Notes: generated by a model from the letters alone, not told the origin. A DNA stretch of 64,000 nt from Lolium rigidum (GCF_022539505.1 NC_061514.1:36051769-36115768), one strand, 5' to 3'. Positions 46,459 through 58,005 are shown, counted from the stretch's first letter. Numbers and translations are program-made.

Positions 46459-47042
46459 TCAAGTAACATCAAAAGATGAAGCATCAACATCATAATTTGT
46501 TCTAATAATAGAATCATAAGGTAACTTCATTCTCTTTCTAGGGAAGTGTTCCATACCTTTCTTGAGAGGAAATTGATATTTAATATTACCTTCCTTCATA
46601 TCAATAGTAGCACCAACGGTTCGAAGAAAAGGTCTTCCCAATATAATGGGGCAAGATGCATTGCATTCACTATCCAAGACAACAAAATCAACGGGGACAA
46701 GGTTATTGTTAACCATAATATGAACATTATCAACTTTCCCCAAAGGTTTCTTTTTAGCATTATCAGCGAGATTAACATCCAGGTAACAGTTTTTCAATGG
46801 TGGCAAGTCAAGCATATCATAGACTTTTTAGGCATAACGGAAATACTTGCACCAAGATCACATAAAGCATTACAATCAAAATATTTGACTCTCATTTTAA
46901 TGATGGGCTCCCAACCATCCTCTAGCTTTCTAGGAATAGAAGTTTCAAGTTTTAGTTTCTCTTCTCTAGCTTTTATGAGAGCATTTGTAATATGTTTTGT
47001 GAAAGCCAAGTTTACGAGCGCTAGCATTGGGACTCTTAGCAA
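46459..47042 (-). pseudogene. Athila-type aspartic protease region
   Basis: Two overlapping frames hold the retropepsin that would cut the gag-pol polyprotein. The first (46794-47042) has FDCNALCDLGASISVMPKK, with the D-x-G-A-S-x-S active-site motif written DLGAS as in Athila. The second (46459-46815) has NNNLVPVDFVVLDSECNA, then CPIILGRPFLRTVGATIDMK, the usual I-I-L-G-R-P-F-L flap/core motif. A frame change near 46815 and others upstream break the link to gag. No reverse transcriptase follows: the frame ends at 46459. Confidence 0.75.
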
Positions 47043-47368
47043 GTTTTTGTAAGAACTTTATAACTTCAGAGATGTGGCAATCATCAAAATCTAAATCATT
47101 ACAATCTAAAGCAATGGGATTATCATCCCCAAGGTTGGAAAAAATTTCAGCAGTTTTATCACAGGCAGTTTCAGCAGTTTTAGCAGTTTCGGGTAATTTT
47201 GCGCGCTTTGCACTAGGAGTAGAAGCATTGCCAACACCAATTATTTTACCATTAATAGTAGGAGGTGCAGCAACATGTGAATCATTAGCATTGCTAGTGG
47301 TGGTAATAGTCCAAACTTTAGCTACATTTTCCTTTTTAGCTAGTTTTTCATTTTCTTCTCTATCCCAC

Positions 47369-48561
47369 CTAGCACGCGAGTTCAGCCATTAATCTTATAT
47401 TCTCATTAATTCTAACTTGGATGGCATTTGCTGTAGTAACAATTTTATTTTCAATATCCTCAGGTTTAGCAGCCATTTTATTAATTAAAGAAGATTGTGA
47501 CGCGGACATGTATGAGATTCGGGTTTCAGCATTTGCAAGTTTAGTTTGCAACCAGAAATCTCCATATTCAGATTTTCAAGTTGATTTCCTATATTCTTCA
47601 ACAAGGTAGATTGCTCATTCATAGTTTTAGTAAACAATTTATTTTGCTCATATTTTGATTGCATAAAGCTCTTGGTGGATCTTTCAATTTCTAACATCTT
47701 TTCCTCATTAGGTGAAACATATCTACTATAAGAATTACCATTAGCAGGATATGGTCTAGAATTTTGAGCAAACAATGAAGCTAACGGAACATTATTAGGA
47801 TCAACATTAGTCCTACCATTAACAAGCATAGACATAATAGCATCAATCTTATCACTCAAGGAAGAGGATTCTTCAACAGAATTTACCTTCTTACCTTGTG
47901 GAGCTCTTTCCGTGTGCCATTCAGAGTAATTAATCATCATATTATCAAGAAGCTTTGTTGCTTCACCAAGAGTGATGGACATAAAGGTACCTCCAGCAGC
48001 TGAATCCAATAAATTCCGCGAAGAAAAATTTAGTCCTGCATAGAAGGTTTGGATGATCATCCAAGTAGTCAGTCCATGGGTTGGGCAATTTTTAACCGGA
48101 GATTTCATTCTTTCCCAAGCTTGAGCAACATGTTCATTATCCAATTGTTTAAAATTCATTATGCTACTCCTCAAAGATATAATTTTAGCAGGGGGATAAT
48201 ATCTACCAATAAAAGCATCCTTGCATTTAGTCCAGGAATCAATACTATTCTTAGGCGGAGATAGCAACCAATCTTTAGCTCTTCCTCTTAATGAGAAAGG
48301 AAACAATTTTAATTTTATAATGTCACCATCTACATCTTTATACTTTTGCATTTCACACAATTCAACAAAATTATTGAGATGGGCAGCAGCATCATCAGAA
48401 CTAACACCAGAAAATTGCTCTCTCATGACAAGATTCAGTAAAGCAGGATTAATTTCAAAGAATTCTGCTGTTGTAGCAGGTGGAGCAATAGGTGTGCATA
48501 GGAAATCATTATTATTTGTGCTAGTGAAGTCACACAACTTAGTATTTTCAGGGGTGGCCAT
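47369..48561 (-). pseudogene. Athila-type gag
   Basis: The 358-aa frame (47485-48561) begins MATPENTKLCDFTS. It holds the retrotransposon gag domain at about residues 35-210, with LKLFPFSLRGRAKDWLLSPP and the SWTKCKDAFIGRYYPPAKI and FYAGLNF-type segments typical of Athila gag. Gag forms the cytoplasmic particle that packages element RNA. A frameshift near 47550 moves the coding to a second frame (47369-47551) rich in Asn/Gln/Glu, possibly coiled coil. The start is chosen at the first ATG after a 255-bp leader from the primer site. Compared with intact elements, gag is nearly complete but not joined in frame to protease. Confidence 0.78.
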
Positions 48562-48589
48562 TTTAGCAGTAGTAAATAAAGCAAACTAG

Positions 48590-48750
48590 ATAAAGTAAAT
48601 GCAAGTAAACTAATTTTTTTGTGTTTTTGATATAGCAAAAAAGACGAGTAAATAAAGTAAAGCTAGCAACTAATTTTTTTGTGTTTTGATATAATGCAGC
48701 AAACAAAGTAGTAAATAAAATAAAGCAAGACAAAAACAAAGTAAAGAGGT
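48590..48750. repeat. About 75-bp degenerate direct repeat in leader
   Basis: AACTAATTTTTTTGTGTTTT occurs at about 48608 and 48669, each followed by GATATA and AGTA(A)ATAAA-rich sequence. It is a tandem duplication in the 5' leader of element C. Confidence 0.7.
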
Positions 48751-48788
48751 TGAGAAGTGGAGACTCCCCTTGCAGCGTGTCTTGATCT

Positions 48789-48805
48789 CCCCGGCAACGG
48801 CGCCA
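48789..48805 (-). other. tRNA-Asp primer-binding site of element C
   Basis: The minus strand reads TGGCGCCGTTGCCGGGG, 11 nt from the LTR end. It is the standard Athila primer site. Confidence 0.88.
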
Positions 48806-48816
48806 GAAAAAGAGCT

Positions 48817-49178
48817 TGATGGCGTGTAACTCACACGTTCGTTGGGAACCCCAAGAGGAAGGTATGATGCGCACATCAGCAAGTTTTCCCTCAGAAAGAA
48901 ACCAAGGTTTATCGAACCAGGAGGAGCCAAGAAGCACGTTGAAGGTTGATGGCGGCGGGATGTAGTGCGGCGCAACACCAGAGATTCCGGCGCCAACGTG
49001 GAACCTGCACAACACAACCAAAGTACTTTGCCCCAACGAAACGAGTGAGGTTGTCAATCTCACCGGCTTGCTGTAACAAAGGATTAACCGTATTGTGTGG
49101 AAGATGATTGTTTGCAGAGAAAATAGTAAAACAAGTATTGCAGCAGATTTGTATTTCAGTATTAAAGAATGGACCGGG
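48817..49178 (-). repeat. Element C 5' LTR, truncated
   Basis: About 362 bp, nearly identical to 42295-42659, then broken at GGACCGGG by the TGATACGTCCAATTTG element. Confidence 0.85.
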
Positions 49179-50580
49179 TGATACGTCCAATTTGCATCAC
49201 TATTTTATATCATAATTTGCTGTTATTCATTGATATATTTCATATTGGGGCACAATACTTATGTTATTTCATCTATTTTGCATGTTTCATCATTATTGGA
49301 GGATTGAACACCGGAGCCAGGATTCTGCTGGAAAAAGCACCGTCAGAACGCAATATTTCGGAAGATCAACTCTGGAAGGAAATTATACCAAAAATCCTAT
49401 TTTTCAAGATGACGAAGGAAGCCAGAAGGAGGGGCCAGGAGGAGCCAGGGTGGGCCCACACCCTAGGGCGGCGCGGCCCATGCCCCGGCCGCGCCGGCCT
49501 ATGGTCCGGGGGCCCACGACCCCTTTCGCCTCCTTTTCTTCGCGAAAACCTTCGTCCCGAAAACCTAAGCCGGAAGGGGTACCTCGCGAAGAGTTACAGC
49601 CGCCTCGCGGGGCGGAGAACACCAGAGAGAAAAGAGCTCTCCGGCGGGCGAGGAATCCGCCGGGAAATTCCCTCCGGGGGGGGAAATCGACGCCATCGTC
49701 ACCGTCATCGAGCTGGACATCATCTCCATCACCATCATCATCATCTCCACCATCATCACCGCCATCTCCTCCGCAGCACCTCGTCACCGCCGTAGCAATT
49801 TGGGTTTGATCTTGATTGTTCGATAGGGGAAACTCTCCCGGTATCTATTCATACTTGTTGTTGATGCTATTGAGTGAAACCATTGAACCAAGTTCATGTT
49901 CAGATTGTTATTCATCATCATATCACCTCTGATCATGTCCCGTATGATGTCTCGTGAGTAGTTCGTTTAGTTCTTGAGGACATGGGTGAAGTCTAAATGT
50001 TAGTAGTGAACTATGGTTGAGTAATATTCAATGGTGTGATATTTAAGTTGTGGTGTTATTCTTCTAGTGGTGTCATGTGAACGTCGACTACATGACACTT
50101 CACCATTTATGGGCCTAGGGGAATGCATCTTGTATTCGTTTGCTAATTGCGGGGTTGCCGGAGTGACGGAAACCTAAACCCCGTTGGTATATCGATGCAG
50201 GAGGGATCGCAGGATCTCAGAGTTTAAGGCTGTGGTTAGATTTATTCTTAATTACTTTCTTGTAGTTGCGGATGCTTGCAAGGGGTATAATCACAAGTAT
50301 GTATTTAGTCCTAGGAAGGGCGGTACATTAGCATAGGTTCACCCACACAACACTTATCACAACAATGAAGATTATTTAGCCGTATGTAGCGAAAGCACTA
50401 GACTAAAATCCCGTGTGTCCTCGAGAACGTTTGGTCATTATAAGTAAACAAACCGGCTTGTCCTTTGTGCTAAAAAGGATTGGGCCACTCGCTGCAATTA
50501 TTTCTCTCGCATTTTACTTACTCGTATTTAATTCATCTGTTACATCAAAACCCCCGAATACTTGTCCGTGAGCATTTACA
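49179..50580 (+). mobile_element. Gypsy LTR (element D), 5' part
   Basis: It starts TGATACGTCCAATTTGCATC, an LTR start common in cool-season grasses, directly after the truncated element C LTR. The body has a GC-rich transcribed-type zone with GGCGCGGCC (49480), a (CATCAT)-rich zone (49690-49760) and AT-rich sequence up to the gap. The true 3' end is hidden by 100 N. ORFs up to 208 aa in 49169-49809 are low-complexity and not called. The family name is uncertain. Confidence 0.65.
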
Positions 50581-50680
50581 NNNNNNNNNNNNNNNNNNNN
50601 NNNNNNNNNNNNNNNNNNNNNNNNNNNNNNNNNNNNNNNNNNNNNNNNNNNNNNNNNNNNNNNNNNNNNNNNNNNNNNNN
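50581..50680. other. Assembly gap, 100 N
   Basis: Exactly 100 N; size unknown. Sequence on the two sides is unrelated, so more than 100 bp may be missing. Confidence 0.99.
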
Positions 50681-53600
50681 TTGCCTTTCTTGATTGCAAG
50701 ATTATGCGGGCAAAAGCTTCGATACGTGATAACTCCAAATTCTGAAATACCATCATCGTCCGGTAAGGACAATGTTTAAAGAACTGGCAAAGATGCTATA
50801 ATGCATAGTATGAGATGCAATCGTCCCGAGCGTAACCTAATCTCGATGATTTAGGATGTATGAATTGTAAAGATTTCTTTAGGGTTTGTTGCACTTTTAG
50901 AATGGTTCTCAAACAAGGTTCTTATTAGGGTTTGGTTATATTAGCATCATAATCAAGTGATATAAGACATCATAACAATCATACACATGAAGAATAGTTG
51001 TGGAACAATATGTAAAGAACAGTTGTCAACTTTAAGTTCTACTGGACATGGTTGATGATTACTTATATTATACTTCAAAAGAATAACTTTTGAAGAACAT
51101 GTTGATTAAGATTTAATAAGTATTTCAAATAAGAACTAGGGCTTCTATGGTTTGATTTATATTTACATTTCAAAAGAATAACTTTTGAAGAACATGTTAA
51201 ATAAGAATATGAACTATACATATATAGGAGCTATGGCTTTCTAGGGTTTACTATTGGATTCCTTTAGTTTCACTAATAAGAACTAGTTGGTTCTTAACTT
51301 GGAATGGTTTTTATATAGCAAGTATTGGTAGGTTTATTGCTATGGTTTCTTCTAAGCATCATATCAAAGGATGGTTATCAAGATGGTTCTATGAGTTAGG
51401 GTTTACTATGGCTTCACAATTGTGTTACTAAATAATCTCTAATGCTTCCAAGCTAAGTGGCTTATCAATTACTAAGTAGGGTTGAGTGGAATCGGAGCAT
51501 GTGATGTGCATTACTACATAAGATTGATATTAGGGTTTTTCATCATGGTTTAACTAGGGTTTGATGGTTGAGGTTAATCCTAATGGTATGGTACATAGGA
51601 TTGATGATCAATGGTACTAATCCAATTAACGGAGTTAGGATTTATACCTAGGTGATACTAGTGAATAATAAAAATAGGAACATGAAATGATAATCTCATG
51701 TGACTTGGTTTATGCTAGTGGATCCTAAGCATGTATTCATTGGTTTCTTATTAAGGTTCTATATGTTAGGTGAATCTCACATGATCACATGTGACACATA
51801 GCTAGGGTTTAAGGTTTAAGCATTTTCAAATGATCACATAAAATAATGGAATCAAAGTCTTACTCAATTGAAACTAGGGTTTCTAAGTCATGGTATAACT
51901 CCTAAAATAATGATTGGAAATATAAATGTGGTAACTAATTACTTTGAAACAAAATTAATAATGGTTTACCATTTTATTAATTTTATAAGAATTAATATTT
52001 AGGGTAACTTTTATTTAGGTTTAATTGAGAATTAGGGTTTAACAATTTGTGATTAGGTTTTAAAATAATTAACTTGCAGATTAAAATTATTTAAGTTCGC
52101 AATATTTAAGTTACTAAATTAATATTGGTTTTTAGTATTTTTCTTGATTTATTACTATTTAAAGAAAATGGTAAATGGTAATTTGCAAATTAGGGTTTAT
52201 GAATTACCACTAATAATTAAGTTAATGCAACTATGGTAAATAAAATTAATTTTAACATTTTACTTAGTTACTGAATAGTTAAAATTTAATTTTTCAAACT
52301 TCACAAATTATTGATTTCAAATTGTATTTTAAATAATTGAAATGGCATAATTAATAAGGTTAAAAATAAGTGAAATTTTATTTTGACACACATTTTTGTT
52401 TTATATTTTATTTGAATAGAGTTTATTTTTGTGAGCATTTTGATATATTATTCATATTTTTCTGAGTTGAAATGAATTTAATCTATTTCTGTAAAGTTTC
52501 AGCTATTTTCACGGAATTTGAAATAAAGTGGAAATACTAAACGTACCGGTTGGTTAGCTAGCTCCAGTGACAGACGAGTGGGACCAAGTCCAGCGTGGCA
52601 GCCACATGAGCAAGACCAAGTCAAAATGTTTGACTGGCCCGGGGGCTCAACTCCGGCGAGCAGACTCCCGACGACGGCGGCACTAGGGGGTTCCGCGGAC
52701 GTGCGACTAAGCCTAATCGACGCAACGACTAAACGCTGAACCGAACGACGGTGGTGCCTCCGCCAAATGGTCACCGGAGTTGCTCCGGCGAGCACCATCT
52801 GCGGCGGAGCACGACGGCCAAATATCAAATCGGGGCTACGGTTGATGATTAAGCGAGCGAGATGGTCTCTGAGATGCGCAAGAGTCACCTGAATGTATTG
52901 GTGGGCTCGGTGAGGCTTGAGGTGGCCGGAGACGAGCTCACCGCCGCGGATTCCGACGATCGGCTTCAAGGGGAAAACCTGAAATTGGCGATGTACCGGG
53001 CCCTCCTTGATGCTCTGCTCCTCCAGACGACTCTACACGATCAGACGCGTCGATTGAGCTACGCCATGAGCTCCGGGATGGTCTCATCCGTCGTCACCAA
53101 GGTGAACGCCGGCGACGAGTGAGTGGAAGAACTCGCGAAATAGAGGATGACCGAGAAGCAATGGATGGGCGGCGAGGTACTAGGGTTTCACAGCGGAGCT
53201 ACCGGTGGTTTTATAGCGTGAGGGGAGCTCTACAGCCGGCGATGCGGTGGCGGAGACGGCCGGGATGCGTCGGTGAGAGGGTGAATGCTTTGGGCACGAA
53301 TCGGGATGCACGGAGAGATAGGACGGACGCGAGATCGACGGAGTGCAGTTCGGAGGGTTTGGCGACGTCCGGGCCGAGGTTATCCGCGACGAGGACGTGG
53401 CCGTGGCTCTTCTCTGCGCTGTCGTCCCCGGAGAGGAAGACGACGACCTCATCTTGTTTGATGCCAGCGACGAATCGGTAAGTGGTGAGTTGGGCTGGTT
53501 TCGTTCGCTGGTGGGCTTGGTGTGGAGATGGTTGCTGGGCTGCGGTGGTCTGGTTGGCCCAACAGGTAAGCCAGGTGAGCCTTTCTCCTCTTCTATTTTC

Positions 53601-53998
53601 CTTTTCATTTTCTGTTTTCATTTTCTGTTTTTGAATTTGTTATTTGAATTCAAATTTGAATTCTGTTTTGTTTTACGAGTTCTAAACTATCCGAGTATTA
53701 ATATCATTTCATGATAATACTCACTGCCCAATTCTTTTGTTTAAACAACTATTGAATTTTTATTAGAGTGGCACTTTGTGAGGTTTAATAAAATGGAAAT
53801 GGTTTTATCTCAATTCTTTAAATTTGGAAACCAAATATTTTTAAATGGTTTGAATTTTATAATAGGTGCATGGTAAGCATATTACTAAATTTTACTAGGG
53901 TTCTTAACAATATGGATGGTTCACATATAGTTCTCCTTATGGCTAGAGTTTAAATTAAATGGTTTTGAGAATGGGATTGGTTCAGTATGATATTTCTT
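50681..53998. other. Repeat-like DNA with a minus-strand promoter-like region
   Basis: The left part is AT-rich with many TAGGGTTT motifs and a 30-bp class direct repeat, TTCAAAAGAATAACTTTTGA (about 51077 and 51170). From 52.5 to 53.6 kb it becomes GC-rich. On the minus strand there is a good TATA box, CTATAAAACC (53209-53216), followed by GTGAAACCCTAGTACC. ORFs up to 172 aa look non-coding. This layout would fit a long LTR read on the minus strand, but its ends were not found. The DNA continues at 59365 after the Mutator-like element. Confidence 0.4.
53209..53216 (-). promoter_or_regulatory. TATA box, minus strand
   Basis: On the minus strand CGCTATAAAACCACCG is a strong plant TATA context, followed about 15-25 nt later by GTGAAACCCTAG. 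No intact coding region follows, so it is probably an LTR promoter. Confidence 0.45.
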
Positions 53999-54075
53999 GG
54001 GATTTCTATTTTCGTGCCCTCGGTTCCTTAGTTGTGCTCAGTTTTCCCCAGCCCCTTAGTTTTTCCCTCGCTTTA
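53999..54075 (+). repeat. Left TIR of the Mutator-like element
   Basis: Pairs with 59280-59356 as an inverted repeat at roughly 85 percent identity by eye, with small indels after GTGCCC. Confidence 0.8.
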
Positions 54076-54099
54076 CCCTAGCCTTTGTCCGAAGACCCG

Positions 54100-54520
54100 C
54101 GAAGGAGCTCGGACGGAAGGAATCCGTTTATTTGGACGTTCGTGCCGACGTGTTGCGCCGCGTCGTCCGTGGGGCCGCGTCGTGTGGGGCCGCGTCGCGT
54201 GGGGCTGGTAGAAAGGGACCGCGTGGGACAGGACGAGAAGCGTTTGGTTGCACGTGAGCAGGAGCTGGGTTTTGTCTCTCTCGGCCCAAATTGGCATTTT
54301 TAAGAGCACCTTTTCCCCTCTTTCTCTCTCTCGTCTTTTTCACCAAATTAGTATCAAATCTAGAGAAGCTTCTATTTCTGTCTTTCTTCAATATGGCAGC
54401 AAATCTAGTAGCAAATCTCTCGGGGTTATTTATGCCTTTTGGCCCTCGTTTTTTGCCCAATATGGCAGCAAATGCAAATCTAGAAGCTATTATATGATAA
54501 ATTCACAGCAGCATAATCGG
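54100..54520. other. Sub-terminal segment of the MULE
   Basis: It contains a short GTGGGGCCGCGTC repeat (about 54170-54205) and the direct repeat CAATATGGCAGCAAAT (about 54390 and 54458). No gene is called; short ORFs on both strands are low-complexity. Confidence 0.4.
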
Positions 54521-54652
54521 AAAACTAAGTATAATACATAGGTAAACTGCATACAGAAGCCAAAAGCAGCCAATAACATTGTTAATGTTCACGACAAACT
54601 AAGCTGCAAAAATATACAAGATCACGCACGCAATGTATGGACAACAAGAAGA

Positions 54653-56097
54653 TTAGGATGAATGAATTTGTTCTTCATTCCTCCTCATATATTTCTCCGT
54701 CGCTCCATTCGTGCAATTCCCCAAGGAAATATTCATTGAACTCCTTCCGTCTGCAAGTGTGAGGCCAATACATCCTCCAAACGGTATGGCCTCGTGTTCA
54801 TTTCTCAAACCGTAGAATCCTATTCTATCCACACGTAGTGGCCACTCATCCCAGGCATTTGTATCATGAGAGTACGCTCCGATATAACCCAAATCCGTGT
54901 AGTAGATGCTGCCAGGTTGAAGTGTCGGGTACACTCCGGTGTCGACGGAGATACACCGGATATAATTCACGAAGAAGGCATTACTGCCAATGTTAGTGAC
55001 CGGATGGAGAGAGCGGCTCCGAGTGTCCACACGGTACACCAATGGTTTGCCCGCCAAAGCCGCGCCGACCAACAACACAAGCAGCAGCTCACCATCCGAC
55101 TCCACAAGGTAGAACTTCGACGTCCAAGTTCGGAAATGAAATTAGTGTCTCCATCTTGACAGGTGCTCGCGCGCTGCTGCAACCGTATATTGGTGCACAC
55201 TATTCTTCCGATCTCAAAATTGTCCGCAGCCTACGCATACGGTTCACCATTGAACGGGGTAATGGAACGGAAACCATGGTTCTTGATCGAAAATCTTCCT
55301 TCTCCCCAATCCCCATCTTCATTTATATCCTTAGTTGGAGTGCTCTCATCGACCCAACCAATTTCCGGCGGGTAATGTGTGGCAACGAAGACCATAGTCG
55401 GGGATTTGATAACAGCCGATCGATTTCGGAAAAACGAGATGGCATATGCGCCTCAAACATCGTGTTCGATTTCTTTGTGAGTGGGTTCAGCAGCCGTATC
55501 TTGTGCGGTGGGTTCTTCCGGGCAAGCACGATGACGCCACGGGAAAAGCCGAGGAAGTAGAATCTAAAATATATTGAAAAGATAACATTCAGCACTAAGA
55601 TTGAAAATAAGATCTATGGTGACGCCACGGGAAAAGCCGAGGAATTTGAACCTTGCACGAACTGCAGATAGATCTATGGTGACGTAGCGGGATGTGCCGA
55701 GATGGAGGAAGGTGAACTCGGCGGCGCGTGGAAGGGCGTGGTGTAGCATGATCCATTCGTGCAGGTGCACGTCGGGATCGAGTAAACCCGAGCGCCAATT
55801 TCTACGGACTTGCCTCATAGCAGAGTAGCTGTCCACGTACTCCTCTTTGGCCAATAAGCATTCGCCGATCTTGTGAAGTGGTCCGTCGGCGAGTGAGACC
55901 GGCCCGGCTCACGGAGGCGCCGCGCTTGGATGCGCCGCCCTCGGATGCGCCGCCCTCGGAGGCGACGGGCTCGGCGGCGACGGGCTCGGCGGCGACGGGC
56001 TCGGCGGCGACGGGCTCGGCGGCGACGGGCTCGGAGGCGACGGGCTCGGAGGCGACGGGCTCGGGGCGATGGCCGCCGGCGCATTCTTCTTCTCCAT
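54653..56097 (-). pseudogene. F-box/DUF295 (KIB1-4 beta-propeller) pseudogene
   Basis: Plant DUF295 F-box proteins join an N-terminal F-box to a C-terminal beta-propeller-like domain; the F-box normally links to the SCF ubiquitin ligase. From the ATG at 56097 (MEKKNAPAA) there is a Pro/Ser repeat (SPSPP units), an in-frame TGA at 55909, then the F-box stretch (LADGPLHKIGECLLAKEEYV; SYSAMRQVRRNWRSG). The middle part (FLGFSRGVIVLARKNPPHKI; LLNPLTKKSN) follows an insertion of about 90 bp with a stop. A frame change near 55430 precedes a stretch like PPEIGWVDESTPTKD, another lies near 55110, and the C-terminal part is 54653-55105 (GKPLVYRVDTRSRSLHPVTN; YYTDLGYIGAYSHDTNAWDE). All three frames are used, so it cannot make the full protein. 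The family is clear, the member is not. Confidence 0.8.
55967..56066 (-). repeat. 15-bp tandem repeat coding SPSPP
   Basis: About six to seven head-to-tail copies of GGGCTCGGCGGCGAC (last ones with GGA for GGC) code on the minus strand for repeated Ser-Pro-Ser-Pro-Pro. The length keeps the frame. Such repeats vary readily in copy number. Confidence 0.9.
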
Positions 56098-56099
56098 CG

Positions 56100-57090
56100 C
56101 CGGCGGGGAGGGCTCGTACGGCGGTTGGGGTTTTTGGAGAAGTTGATGGGACGTGAGAGGGGTGGTTTCGTGCGTGAGCGATAATGAGACGTACCGTGTG
56201 CGGAGGGAGGGAGAGAGGGGCTTACGCGTCCTAAATGCGACCCGAGTCAACAATGGCACGTCTTCCACGTCCGCACCGCGACACGCGTCAACAATGGCAC
56301 TTCTTCCACTTCTGCACCGCAACACGCGTCCCTCGAGTCTAACCCCGGAAATTTAGATATACTCATGTATACCCTCGAGTCATATACTAGCATTTTTTGT
56401 ATGCTCGGTTTTCACCTTGAGTGCTAATACGGCTAGTGCAATATACTCAGTTTTACCCTCAAGTGGCTGGTCAACAGAGAGTCAACAAATGGGATTAACT
56501 AGTTAAATGAGTTATTTAATGTGCAAAAAATTCCGAAAAGGAGTGGCACTTACTCATGGAGTCTTTACCACAAATTTCCACTTCTCAAATCATAGATAAA
56601 TCGTAGATAAATCAAGTTTCACCACAAATTGCCACTTCTCAAATCACCTAGTAGCTATGAAGGTGCATGGTTTTCCATAATAAGCCCTACCCAAAACAGA
56701 CTTTCCCCAAAACATACTTTGTCCGAATGAGACCATAATTTTCACACTCATGTAGATTTGTATTGCAAATAGTTTGAGGTAGGCCAAGATGGGTTTCATT
56801 GTACAAAACACGCATTTTCCATTTTTTAAATCTCATATTTGAATCCCTTAGTCCGTTTACTACTCACTTGCCCTTGGTTTCTTGATACTACTCGGCTTTG
56901 CCCTCTCCCTTCACAAACTCTCACAGACGCCCAACATTGCCCTGATTGGTCTAGCCCATGTCACGCGGATCGTGCCCGACGACCGTTGATCGTATGATCT
57001 AACGGGAAGGATAACCCCTATCTCTCTCTCTGGTCGGGGCCACCACCCTCTCTCTCTCTCTGTCGTCGGTTAGCTTCACGCAAAGTTTGG
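56100..57090. other. Spacer between DUF295 remnant and minisatellite
   Basis: The upstream side of the DUF295 remnant shows a short duplication, TCAACAATGGCACGTCTTCC and TCAACAATGGCACTTCTTCC (56248 and 56288). ACTCGGTTTT/ACTCAGTTTTACCCTC motifs (56403, 56446, 56888) recall the TIR sequence and may be internal TIR fragments. No ORF is called. Confidence 0.45.
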
Positions 57091-57097
57091 TTTTCTC

Positions 57098-57865
57098 GCA
57101 TTATTTTTCACGAGCTAAATTATAAACTCTTTTTAGGCATTACTTTTCACGCAAAAAATGATAAACCATCAACGATTTGTTGTAGCCATTACTTTTCACG
57201 CACAAAAATGATACACCATCACCCATTTCGTGTACCCATTACTTTTCACGCAAAAAATGATAAACCATCACCGATTTTGTTGTAGCCATTACTTTTCACG
57301 CACAAAAATGATAAACCATCACCGATTTGTTGTAGCCATTACTTTTCACGCACAAAAATGATACACCATCACCCATTTCGTGTAGCCATTACTTTTCACG
57401 CAAAAAATGATACACCATCACCCATTTCGTGTAGCCATTACTTTTCACGCAGAAAATGATACACCATCACCCATTTCTTGTACCCATTACTTTTCACGCA
57501 AAAAACGATAAACCATCACCGATTTCTTGTAGCCATTACTTTTCACGCACAAAAATGATACACCATCACCCATTTCGTGTACCCATTACTTTTCACGCAA
57601 AAAAATGATAAACCATCACCGATTTTGTTGTAGCCATTACTTTTCACGCACAAAAATGGTAAACCATCACCGATTTGTTGTAGCCATTACTTTTCACGCA
57701 CAAAAATGATACACCATCACCCATTTCGTGTAGCCATTACTTTTCACGCAAAAAATGATACACCATCACCCATTTCTTGTACCCATTACTTTTCACGCAA
57801 AAAACGATAAACCATCACCGATTTCTTGTAGCCATTACTTTCCTTTTAGGCATTACTTTTCACGG
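57098..57865 (+). repeat. 50-bp minisatellite, about 15 copies
   Basis: Each unit contains CATTACTTTTCACGCA, a run of A, ATGATA(A/C)ACCATCACC and ATTT(C/G)(G/T)TGTA. Two variants alternate (GATAAACCATCACCGATTT and GATACACCATCACCCATTT), suggesting a higher-order pattern. The period is 49-52 bp. Flanking partial units lie at both ends. No coding role is visible. Confidence 0.9.
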
Positions 57866-57884
57866 TAAAATGATAAACTATACC

Positions 57885-58005
57885 CCCACAACGGTCGTCT
57901 CCTCCTTAATTTATTGTGTATAAACCCCCACAACGGTCATCTCCTCCTTATTTTATTGTGTAAACCCTACAACGGTCATCTCTCCCTTATAAACACCCAC
58001 ACGGC
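57885..58005 (+). repeat. About 42-bp repeat before the B3 gene, three copies
   Basis: ACCCCCACAACGGTCRTCTC, CTCCTTA and TTATTGTGTA(TA) recur three times (57890, 57927, 57966), the last one more diverged. ACAACGGTCAT also appears at 58990, on the other side of the B3 gene. Confidence 0.75.

Larger units (their letters stand above)
42295..49178 (-). mobile_element. Athila-type Gypsy element C, gag-protease only
   Basis: The left (3') LTR is 42295-43892 (TGATGGCGTGTAAC ... GGAGACGTATCA). The right (5') LTR starts at 48817 and is cut at 49178 by the next element. The primer site on the minus strand, TGGCGCCGTTGCCGGGG (48789-48805), is the tRNA-Asp type typical of Athila. Gag (48561 down) and an aspartic protease (to 46459) are followed by about 2.5 kb of non-coding DNA and then the 3' LTR. 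No reverse transcriptase or integrase is seen, so it is non-autonomous. Confidence 0.85.

Noticed and set aside
47485..49063. Plus-strand ORFs opposite gag (48049-48264, 48221-48589) and the 166-aa minus ORF in the LTR
   Set aside because: They are shadows of gag or of LTR sequence in other frames.
49169..49809. ORFs of 182 and 208 aa in LTR D
   Set aside because: They are overlapping frames through a GC-rich and CATCAT-repeat LTR segment; the ends are low-complexity His/Ser/Pro runs.
52499..52969. 156-aa minus ORF with a protein-like start
   Set aside because: The region looks like a transcribed LTR or leader with a TATA box upstream; no domain was recognised and plus-strand frames are equally open.
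55878..56184. Plus-strand ORFs of Ala/Thr/Gly or Arg repeats
   Set aside because: They are the reverse side of the 15-bp SPSPP repeat in the DUF295 remnant.
57098..57865. CRISPR array
   Set aside because: Units are directly adjacent without unique spacers and the genome is plant; it is a minisatellite.
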